From Argyresthia goedartella (lineage: Eukaryota; Arthropoda; Insecta; Lepidoptera; Argyresthiidae): 64,000 bases of DNA. Where the stretch lies: NCBI GenBank assembly GCA_949825045.1, contig OX463829.1, positions 19,190,715 to 19,254,714 of the forward strand, read 5' to 3'. This document shows, in pieces, positions 44,734 to 53,708 of this stretch. Each line of letters starts with the position of its first letter. The first letter of the stretch is position 1. The translations under genes were made by a program, and so were the position numbers. The notes below the pieces were generated by a model. That model had not been told where the DNA came from. It worked only from the letters and a program-made list of their open reading frames with translations, and ran no database searches.

Positions 44734-46051
44734 CACAGTCAGGTCATAAGTTCTGTCACACAATAAAAACTTTTGAATTTAGAACGCTGGCCACAAAAAA
44801 GTTTATTGAATTCGAATTTCGAATTTTTCATGAAAATAAAAATGTGTACTTATTAGAATTTTCCTCATTTTTTTAATATGGAGTGGACACTTAAAGAAGA
44901 CCGTGTCGCAGTTATTGCGTTGCATCGTTGCGGTTACGCGCCAATTCAGATTTTCAACTTACTGAAAAATTTGAATAAAACCAAAAGATTTGTTTATCGT
45001 ACCATAAATCGATACAATGAAGACTCTAGTGTAGATGACAGGTCAAGAAGTGGTCGCCCTCGCTCTGTTAGGACTCCAGCAGTGATAAAAGCTGTGAAGG
45101 CGCGAATTCAAAGAAATCCCATACGTAAGCAGAAACTGTTGGCCCTTCAGATGGGGTTAAGCAGGACCACGGTGAAAAGGGTGTTAAATGAAGACTTAGG
45201 GCTTAGGGCATATCGAAGAAAAACAGGACATCGTTTGGACGCTCGTTTAATGGACCTGAGACTGAAGAGATGTCGCGCTTTGTTGAAGCGGTACGCGGGA
45301 AAAAAGCATCGGGAAATTCTTTTTTCGGATGAAAAAATTTTCACCGTGGAAGAGAGCTACAACAAACAAAATGAAAAGGTGTACGTACACAGCAGTGAAG
45401 AAGCGAGCAACCGTATTACGCGTGTCCAACGAGGTCATTTTCCATCCTCGCGCATGTTTTGGTTGGGAGTCTCTTATTGGGGCTTAAATGAGGTACATTT
45501 TTGTGAGAAAGGCGCAAAAACGAATGCAGTTGTGTATCAAAATACAGTCCTCAAGAACCTTGTGGAACCTGTTTCTCATACCATGTTTAATAACAGGCAC
45601 TGGGTATTCCAACAAGATTCTGCGCCAGCTCATAGAGCGAAAAGCACACAAGACTGGCTGGCGGCGCGTGAAATCGACTTCATCCGGCACGAAGACTGGC
45701 CCTCCTCCAGTCCAGATTTGAGTCCGTTAGATTACAAGATATGGCAACACTTGGAGGAAAAGGCCTTCTCAAAGCCTCATCCTGATTTGGAGTCACTCAA
45801 GGCATTCTTGATTAAGGCAGCCGCCGATATTGACATGGACCTCGTTACCTCGTTCGTGCTGCGATAGACGACTGGCCGCGCAGAATAAAGGCCTGTATTC
45901 AAAATCGCGGGGGTCATTGTGAATAAACTTTATTACCTTAAGAATCTATGTTTTATTGAGTTAATTTTGCTATATAAATGTTTACATAAATAATAAACAT
46001 GTCTAAATTATTTCATATTGCACATGTGACAGAACTTATGACCTGACTATG
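44734..46051 (+). mobile_element. maT-type mariner (DD37D), copy 1
   Basis: 1318-bp element with inverted ends reading agtcaggtcataagttctg after ca(c/t), flanked by TA at 44732-44733 and 46052-46053. It holds one transposase ORF. Confidence 0.92.
44878..45867 (+). CDS. maT/mariner transposase, C-terminus altered by an 8-bp duplication
   Basis: 329 residues from ATG 44878. The N-terminal paired-type helix-turn-helix region (EWTLKEDRVAVIALHRCGYA; SGRPRSVRTPAV linker) is followed by the catalytic triad: Asp in FSDEKIFTVEE, Asp in FQQDSAPAH and Asp in SPDLSPLDY. 37 residues lie between the last two, the DD37D spacing of maT elements known from Lepidoptera. Near 45840 the unit acctcgtt is present twice, whereas the second copy (58616-58630) has it once. 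This shifts the frame, so the protein ends LVTSFVLR instead of the expected C-terminus. The catalytic core is intact; activity is uncertain. Confidence 0.9.
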   Translation: MEWTLKEDRVAVIALHRCGYAPIQIFNLLKNLNKTKRFVYRTINRYNEDSSVDDRSRSGRPRSVRTPAVIKAVKARIQRNPIRKQKLLALQMGLSRTTVKRVLNEDLGLRAYRRKTGHRLDARLMDLRLKRCRALLKRYAGKKHREILFSDEKIFTVEESYNKQNEKVYVHSSEEASNRITRVQRGHFPSSRMFWLGVSYWGLNEVHFCEKGAKTNAVVYQNTVLKNLVEPVSHTMFNNRHWVFQQDSAPAHRAKSTQDWLAAREIDFIRHEDWPSSSPDLSPLDYKIWQHLEEKAFSKPHPDLESLKAFLIKAAADIDMDLVTSFVLR

Positions 46052-46099
46052 TATATATAAGATTAACTCAATACTACATGTATTGAGTTAATTTTGTAA

Positions 46100-49000
46100 G
46101 ATAAATATCACTATCAACATTCCATTTATGGTTGGTCTAGGTGTAAGTAAGGCGCTTATTCAAACCAGTTAATAACGCTAGATAACTAGATATTAATTGA
46201 ATAAATATTTATATATAAATATATATTTAGAGTGTATTATAATTAGTTATATATATATATATATGAATTATTTACCTGATATTATCAATCAAAGTTTCTT
46301 TTCCTGCTCTTCAAACGACGATGTTGACGATTTTGTGAGTGCAAAAAGCAACATCCCCGCTTCGGAGGAACCCCTTTCTGCTAACATTAGGACTGTTTTC
46401 GGTGGTGTGGAGGATAACCTAAACATCGTGCATATCAATGCTCAAAGTATTCACTCCAGCTATCCGGACCTGCTCGAGGCTTTTAGTGACCAATGCGTGG
46501 ACGGCATTCTTGTCTCTGAGTCGTTCCTAAAGCCATCGCTGTCATCTTCTTCATACTCCATTCCAGGATACAGGCTTTACAGGAACGACAGAGTCGGGAA
46601 AGCCGATGGGGGCGTCGCTATCTATCTGCGAGTGGAAATCCCGTGCAAGGTGATCAGCGCGTCCCCTAGCCAGTACTCCGAGTCTGCTGAACATCTCTTT
46701 CTCGAAATAACTCTTCACCATAGTAAGGTCCTCCTCGGTGTTCTTTATAGCCCCTCTCTTCGCATCGACTACTTCGACACATTAGAATCCCTCCTTAATG
46801 AACTCTCACCTCTGTATAACGATACCCTCATTCTAGGTGATTTCAACACCTGTCTCCTCAAAAACGACTCCCGTTCTACCAAACTCAAGTTTATAGTCAA
46901 CTCTTTCAATCTGCATATTCTGCCTCTTGATGCCACGCATTTCCAACCTCACTGCTCTCCCTCTCTCCTCGATATTATGATCGTCTCTAACTTGGATAAG
47001 GTCGCTGTACATGGTCAACTCAACTCTCCTTTCTCGTTTCACGACCTTATCTATCTTTCGTATAAGATCAGGCCTCTCAAGAGCAGGGCAAAATTTCTTA
47101 ATATTCGTAACTTTAGGGATATTAACCTAGAGTCTCTTAGGTCGGATGCCTTGTCGATCGACTGGTCCCCTGTAATATCCAGCGAGACCATGGACGAGAA
47201 AATCAACAAGTTCAATATCATAGTCCTAGGTCTCTACGACAAGCATGCACCTATAAAAAAAGTGAGAGTGAAACACCTACCCGCCCCTTGGCTAACATAT
47301 ACTATTAAGCGTCTAATGGCCAAGAGGAACAGAGCCAAGTGTAAATACCGTAAGAATCCGACAGATGACAATTATCTTTCTTACAAATGTCTTCGCAACC
47401 GCTGCAACCGTCTCTGTCGTGATGCTAAGCGTCGGCACATCCACGAGAGTATTGAAAGATATACACCAGCTCAGGTGTGGAAGTTTCTAAAAACACTTGG
47501 CATAGGTAAGACTCAGGACTTTCATGCTGGTAATGTAGATCTCAACGGTCTCAACCAGTTCCTTTCTGCCCCACCTGTTGTGATGGATCCCATTGTCAAA
47601 CAAGCCACTCTTCAGAGCCTGCGCTCTAAGTCCTTACCCGACACCACACCATTCAACTTGAGCAATGTTGGAATCTATGCGGTCAAGAAGGCGGTACTAG
47701 CGGTGAGCTCGAAAGCCGTAGGTGATGATAAAATCTGCCTTAAAATGCTTTTAACAATCCTGGATGAACTACTGCCAGCTATTACACATGTTATAAATTT
47801 TTCCCTATCGAATGGCATCTTCCCCACCATGTGGAAAAAAGCATGAGTCATCCCGCTCCCTAAAACTTCCAGTCCCACCTCTTTTAAAGAGTATCGACCT
47901 ATTTCAATCCTACCCATCCTCTCCAAAGTTCTTGAATCCATTGTCCATACCCAGCTCTCTTCTTACCTTCTCTCAAACAATCTGCTGAACATGTACCAGT
48001 CAGGATTCAGACCGGGTCATAGCACCGTCACGGCTCTCATGAAAGTCACAGATGATATCCAGGTAGCCATGGACCACAAACAGCTTTCCGTGCTTGCTTT
48101 ACTTGACTTCAGTAGTGCCTTCAACTGCGTAGATTTTGACATTCTCGTTGAGCTTCTCAGATCTCTGAACGTCTCCTCCTTCTCTGCTAGCTGGTTCGAC
48201 TCTTATTTGAGGGATCGGCAACAGCGTATCAGGTCGGAAGAGATATCCACTGAATGGTGTGACCTCTCTACAGGCGTCCCTCAAGGTGGTATTCTTTCTC
48301 CTCTTCTATTCTCGATCTTTATCAACACCATCTCGGACGTCCTGTCCTCCTCATATCATCTTTACGCTGATGATCTCCAGATTTATCGCCACTTCTCTCT
48401 CAACGATGCACACTCTGCTGTGGAGGCACTCAACGCTGATCTTGAGGGAATAAGAAGTTGGGCTTCATCCTTCGGACTCCTGGTCAACCCGAGCAAGTCC
48501 CAGGCCATGATAATAGGTACTAGACATTCTCTTAACTTGTTGCAGCAACATCCCATTCCATCTGTCACTTTTAATGGTACCACAATCGTATATAGCGATA
48601 AAGTAAAAAACCTGGGTCTAATCTTCGACAACCAGTTGTCCTGGTCATCGCATGTCAATGAGGTAAGTCGCCGAGTATTTTCTACCTTTCACTCTCTCAG
48701 GAGACTTCAGTACTTTTTGCCTCGACATACCAAAATCACTCTTGCTCAATCTCTCATTCTACCCCTCATCGATTACGCTGATGTCTGCTGGGTCAGTGCT
48801 AACGAAGAACTACTGAACAAACTCGAACGACTTCAAAATCTCGGGATTCGGTTTATCTTCGGGCTGCGCAAATACGACCATGTGTCACAACATCGCAGGG
48901 AGTTGAAGTGGCTGCCGATTCGTCTTCGTCGGGATTCACACATCCTCAATTTCCTCTACAACATTTTACGTAATCCACGCTACCCAACTTTCTTACGAGA

Positions 49001-49507
49001 CAGTTTTCAATTTCTTTCTTCCAGCAGACCTCGGAGAACTCACGCAGTTTCCATGCTCACAACTCCACAGCATAACACCGCTTACTATGAGAACGGGTTT
49101 AGAGCCCGGGCCATTCGGTTGTGGAATGCACTCCCCTGCACCATCAGGGACAGTCCTAATCTGAATATCTTTAAAAGTCGTGTGAAGAAACATTACCTCT
49201 CCCTTTAGAGTTATAGGTAGTATGCATGTAAGTATGTATTAGTATAGTGTATAAAATAGTATCTGTTGTATATAATAAGTATTTAGTATATTATTATAGT
49301 TATTATTTAATTTATTTTATTTATTACTTTATATATTGTACACATAGGTCTACCCCTGCTCAACCATCAACTTTTCCCTTGTTTGCCTGGTTTGCTGGAA
49401 GAGATCTCTTATTAGAGATAAGCTCGCCTTTGTACACTTTTTTTATGTAACTCTTGTTTTTTGTATGATTTGTGTGCAATAAAGAAATTATGAATTATGA
49501 ATTATGA
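46100..49507 (+). mobile_element. LINE with EN-RT ORF and conserved 3' UTR
   Basis: An ORF2-only LINE ending in a 3' UTR with tggtttgctggaagagatct, tagagataagctcgcctttg and an AATAAA followed by (gaattat)n. It lies inside the TAA-flanked element. The 5' boundary is approximate and begins in an AT-rich tract; no ORF1 is present. Confidence 0.8.
46263..49208 (+). pseudogene. LINE endonuclease-reverse transcriptase with a single in-frame TGA
   Basis: Starting at ATG 46263, the frame codes about 981 residues, broken only by TGA at 47844-47846 between the EN-RT linker and the RT. Endonuclease motifs: LNIVHINAQSIHSSYPDLLE, ILVSESFL, GGVAIYL, LILGDFNTC near residue 192, and SFHDLIYL. RT motifs: YQSGFRPGHSTVTALM, LLDFSSAFNCVDFDIL, GVPQGGILSPLLFSI and the catalytic YADD near residue 700. 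C-terminal region: PLIDYADVCW and NGFRARAIRLWNALP. The codon before VIPLPK is probably a mutated Arg CGA. Otherwise intact. Confidence 0.88.
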
Positions 49508-49532
49508 GAAGATAGGTTATTGGGATCGGCCG

Positions 49533-49690
49533 TAAGGATGGGACTGAAAAATCGATACCTTTGAATCGAGTTTATCAAATCGATAAAAGTTAAATCCTTA
49601 TAAATAAAGCGTGCGAATGTTGCCTTGTAGGTCAAAGGACTACCTGTTAATTTATATCGATAATGAAACTACGAAATATAATAGAATTTG
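49533..49690. repeat. Flank repeat shared with 16489-16648 (candidate DIRS terminal repeat)
   Basis: It reads, inverted, the same sequence as 16500-16620: ggtagtcctttgacctacaa, gcacgctttatttataagg and ttatcgatttgataaactcg. With 44455-44491 and 43995-44012 it reconstitutes one unit that has been split by the Jockey fragment and the TAA-flanked element. It lies on the opposite side of the DIRS coding region and in opposite orientation. Confidence 0.6.
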
Positions 49691-50542
49691 TACAGTACTT
49701 ATAGGCATTCTTATTTAGCCGAAAATGTAAATAAATTTCACGTGATCAAGAAACTCGATATTCCAAAGGGATCACTCGATGTTCGTTACCACATTCAGTT
49801 GTAGAGACAATTTAAAACACAATTACACTAGATTTCACTAAAAACTGGTCTTAATTCTTTCAAACAGAAGTAACCTATAGCAACCAATTTGGTTCTGTGA
49901 CATGCTCGGGGATCTCTCCTTTGACTGAAAGATATTTATTTGTTACGGCTAAAGCTCGAAAAGCGCTTTACTCTAGGTTTAACTGGTTGCTCAAGTTCCT
50001 CGGTTAAAGCTCAAAGTAGGTATTTAATAATAAATACGGCTTCGGTTTTTGAGCGGCTAAACCTAGGTTAAACCAAAGCTGATTGGTTGGTTTATGTACG
50101 ATTTTAGGTCGATAAATAAAAATTACAGGTTTTATAACTACACAGAATGATAGTCATTAGACATTTGATGATCAATATTTAGTAGGTAATTACTTATAAT
50201 TAGTCAGTATATCTAAATGTTATTTATTTAAGCAGGACAAACAAACATGTCATATCACGAATAAATATCAGGATAATATATGTGGCAAATATATAATATT
50301 TTTTTATAATATTGAAATCTCTAATCTCTACTGTTTTTGAATAAGCCACATTTTAATCTTTCATGTTGATCACAATATATAGGGCATTATCAGGACGGAA
50401 AATTAGACAGATACGGAGAGGTCACGGGCAGAGTCAGTAGGATGAGGCGCCCAACTCTTTTATTTTTCTTTCATTCATTCTATCTTTTATTTTTACATCA
50501 CTGGCTCTAAACTGTGATTGGTCAGTATATGACGACTCGCTA
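49691..50542. other. Unassigned AT-rich sequence with a small inverted motif
   Basis: No gene found. At 49970-50090 two inverted pieces (ctaggtttaactggttgctc; gagcggctaaacctaggtta) suggest a MITE remnant, but ends and target duplication are unclear. Confidence 0.4.
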
Positions 50543-50562
50543 GGGAGTCACCACAGAGTACC

Positions 50563-51108
50563 CAGTGTTACCAGGTACACGGTAATTACCGTAGAACCAC
50601 GGTATTTTTGGCTAATACACGGTCTACGGTAGCGATCCACTACCGTGTCCTTTTCTACGGTATTCTTAGATATTAACTACCGTGTAGGGAAGTAGCACAC
50701 ACAATAAAAGTTTGAAATAGAAGATAGGCCAATAGGCCGACATCGGGCCGCAGAGATCCGATGATATTTTTTAACTTTTGTGTGAAATAATATTCATTCA
50801 AATCGACGACATAAAAACGAAGAAAAGGAACAAGCTGATATCGAAAACCATTAAGGGAAATATAATTGCTCAACAAGCTATTCACCGGAATGGTCATAGC
50901 TGTGTTGATTTTACACCTACTAAGAACATGTTATCAAAAATGACGGCAGCCATATATGAAAAACATTTAAATTCAAGGTTGTTTCGGTTGCATTTTATAC
51001 GGTAATTTACACAGTATTTTCCAAATTATTCTACGGTAATTTAAGTCTTAAACACCGTAATTTTAACAGATAAACACGGTAGTTTATAGTTTTTATCTGG
51101 TAACACTG
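50563..51108. mobile_element. hAT-like MITE with 8-bp target duplication
   Basis: 546 bp with ends cagtgttacca...tggtaacactg. The 8-bp repeat agagtacc lies at 50555-50562 and 51109-51116. Internal repeats of cacggta/taccgtg units make it quasi-palindromic. A 75-residue frame at 50778-51005 is not recognised. The end sequence and 8-bp duplication fit hAT. Confidence 0.88.
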
Positions 51109-51550
51109 AGAGTACCTTGTTATATACTGAAATAGAGACTTATCTTTGACCCAGAAATGGGAAGTGCATAGCTAGCGTCGTCTGTTTTTTATTTCGAATT
51201 AACATGTTCATATACATAAGTAATTGTATATCACACGTCAGAGCAATAGTGTTCTGTGATATCACACATTATACCTAGTACACTACACACTTGTATAGTA
51301 CCTAGTATAACCTAGTACCTGCCTGAATAAGCTGCGTTTTCTTACAGGAAATGAAAATAAAATAAAAATTAATATGAGATTTTATATTGTTTTGTTCTAC
51401 AACTAACTGCCAATACTTTTATAGTCTTTTCTCAACAATAAATACTAATATAAAGAGTCCGATCTCAATCCTATTGCGGTTTTGTCACCATGGATGTGCA
51501 GTAGTAAATCAACCGGGGGAGCAAAGACAACACAACGAGATACGCAACCC

Positions 51551-52004
51551 ATAATAAAAACCATAAATACAATATCTTCAAGATACACTCACCCTCAAAC
51601 GCACACACGCTCATACCATCACACACCCAAACACATGCACACACACACACACACCCTCACACACATACACATACACACCTTTCACTCATTTCATTACTCA
51701 CAATTTGAGGACCTACTTACTCTACATAATTCATGTTGCCTCCCCGACAACTATCTATCTATTTAAACTTATTTATAATTTGTACTAAATTAGCCACATG
51801 TCTAGTTTTATAATGTGTACCTACAAAAAAAGAGAGCCCCAACTCCTAAGATACAGGTAACACTAGTTTAGGAGTTGGATGTTCAATGCTTCAATGATTC
51901 ATGCCTATCACTAGACGTAATACCGCAATGAGATGTACATGAGTTTAACTACATAGGTTTTAAGTTGGAGAATAAACAATAAACAATTTCAAACAATTTC
52001 AAAA
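51551..52004. mobile_element. 454-bp insertion with a CA-rich stretch inside the 2.6-kb element
   Basis: Copy A reads straight through this site (near 8530). Here caaccc is repeated at 51545-51550 and 52005-52010, consistent with a short target duplication. The insert contains a (CA)n-like microsatellite at 51598-51682, an inverted pair ccaactcctaa/ttaggagttgg and an A-rich tail aataaacaataaacaattt. It is probably a truncated non-LTR element. Confidence 0.6.
51598..51682. repeat. CA-rich microsatellite
   Basis: Imperfect acacac/tcac/acat repeats, absent from the matching place in copy A because they belong to the insert. Confidence 0.8.
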
Positions 52005-53042
52005 CAACCCAACACAACACAAGAACGCAAAAACAAACAAATTTCTTACACCGCAAAGAAACAAACAGCCATATTTTTTCGTTTGTTTTGGCTCAAACTT
52101 TTAGTGTTGCCACACGGTGATCTTTATTTTTCCCCATCACCTCATAAAATACCATTACTGTAATCACTGTCCTCTACTACTACACTCACTTTACGCTGAG
52201 ATTAAGTGTTTTTAGTTAGAGAACATCTTATAAACCGCAGGTAACATAGGTACCTATAGCATAACAGTGGTCCAAACTATAAAGAGACGCTTTATTTGTC
52301 CCGAACCTTTTGTAAGAACGAGATTTGCCCATACCTACAAAGCCCATCGACTTAACACCAAATTCTCCTCTGCAGTTGTCCTCTGTAGCAACCATGAGAT
52401 CAAAATAATATATATACAACTCGCTTTATAACCTCAACTATGACGAAACAGAAAACGTGTTGTCGGTAACTGAATAAAAAAGTACTCTTTGTCATCCACT
52501 AGTAAGTAATAAACTAATAACTGAATGTTCTCTTTGTTATATGGATATATAATATAAACAGTATTTCAGTATGTACATTAAAACTAAAATAATAAGTATT
52601 CATTTATTCATTCATTAATAACAGTATGTTTCTAATTCATTATTAAAAATCATCTTTAACAATAATCAATATTGATCATGCATGTATTACAAATATTTAA
52701 AATTAAATGGGAAATATTAAACTGCTCATCAATAATACTGATTTTTACAGCAAATATCAGGGAAAATACTGCGGTAGCTTAGGTGAAAGGTAAAGGGGGT
52801 GAGCGAAGCGAAGCGAAGTGAAGCGAAGCCTTCGTATTAGGGTGAACATGTAATAACAACAAAAATACTCTTAAAACATAAAAAGTATTTTTGCTGATCC
52901 TTTTTTGCTGTGAAAATCAGTATTTATGCTGTGCGATTATTTAATTTACAAGCCAAATTAAATTGACATTTTATTTTATACTTTTGAAATTTACTTATTT
53001 TTAACCATGTTTTGTGAACAATTATAATTGAAAGGGATTGGC

Positions 53043-53459
53043 TTACAGGTTATAACCTAGTTTAGTAGCCAAGACCGTCAATTTTGTAAATAGATATTGT
53101 GAGATAAATTCATTTAATTTTTTATTTGCCATGCTCCTTCGCGTAATCGCCTTTGATCCTAATGAAATTGCTACTTTCGTGCTAACATAATTTTCTTCTA
53201 TAGACTTAAATTTTTGTAGATTGACGTAATCAACATTCTGTAGGTCAGTAGTACGAGACAAATGGGAGTCATCAATGAAGCAATCCAAAAGACTTCTGTA
53301 TGCTTTACATACAAGGGCGAGGCACCCTATACCAGAGAAAATCCGAACAAATTTCCCTTCTTTATGGGTATGGAAAGCTAAAATTCCGTACTTGTTCGGA
53401 CAAATCCTTACTATGGCAACACTATAGCATCCTGACTTTAACCAACTGTTAAGCGACAT
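53043..53459 (-). other. Unrecognised 138-residue ORF in the 2.6-kb element
   Basis: An open frame beginning MSLNSWLKSGC and ending KLGYNL. In copy A the same region (about 7081-7500, plus) has several stops and frame changes. No domain is recognised, and it may be chance or the remains of an element protein. Confidence 0.3.
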
Positions 53460-53708
53460 CTGTTGTTATTGCTGTTACTAATTATTCAGCGACATCTGTC
53501 GTTTAACATAAGCACTACTATAAGTTATATAGCTACCAGCGCTACCTGAATATCATATCTTGAACTTATGTTTTATAATGCGACTAAATTAAAAACATAT
53601 TATTTTAACAGAAAGCAAAGGTCGGTACTGTACTTCGTAATTGGGAATCTTTATAATGGTTCGTTTCCAACATTTTTCTTCTAAGTTTGACACCCCTGGG
53701 AGTCACCA

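Larger units (their letters stand above)
44492..49532. mobile_element. TAA-flanked inverted-repeat element (Harbinger-like MITE) enlarged by nested insertions
   Basis: Ends cggccgatcccaataaccta at 44492 and its inverse ending at 49532 share about 22 bases. TAA at 44489-44491 and 49533-49535 is a 3-bp target duplication, as expected for PIF/Harbinger elements. The related sequence near 16605-16625 is an uninterrupted relative of the insertion site (gactatggatggg). Inside, only about 350-400 bases are not mariner or LINE, so the element itself is a short non-autonomous one. Confidence 0.75.
50554..53697 (+). repeat. Unclassified ~2.6-kb interspersed element, copy B (inverted relative to copy A)
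   Basis: Flanked by an 11-bp direct repeat gggagtcacca (50543-50553 and 53698-53708). It ends ...tttgacacccct, the inverse of the start of copy A. It matches 4805-4979 plus 7007-8926 over most of its length. It contains a hAT-like MITE (50563-51108) and another insertion (51551-52004). Without these it would be about 2.1-2.6 kb. No terminal inverted repeat longer than a few bases was found. The ORF at 53043-53459 (minus, 138 residues) is readable but unrecognised. Confidence 0.7.

Noticed and set aside
47844..47846. TGA as a recoded (selenocysteine or readthrough) codon
   Set aside because: No supporting structure was recognised and relatives of this LINE type do not need recoding; a CGA-to-TGA mutation is simpler.
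50778..51005. 75-residue ORF in the hAT-like MITE as a host gene
   Set aside because: It lies wholly inside the MITE and no family was recognised.
4805..53697. A single giant transposon bounded by the two inverted 2.6-kb copies
   Set aside because: The right copy has its own flanking duplication (50543-50553 and 53698-53708), so it is an independent insertion rather than a terminal repeat of a larger element.
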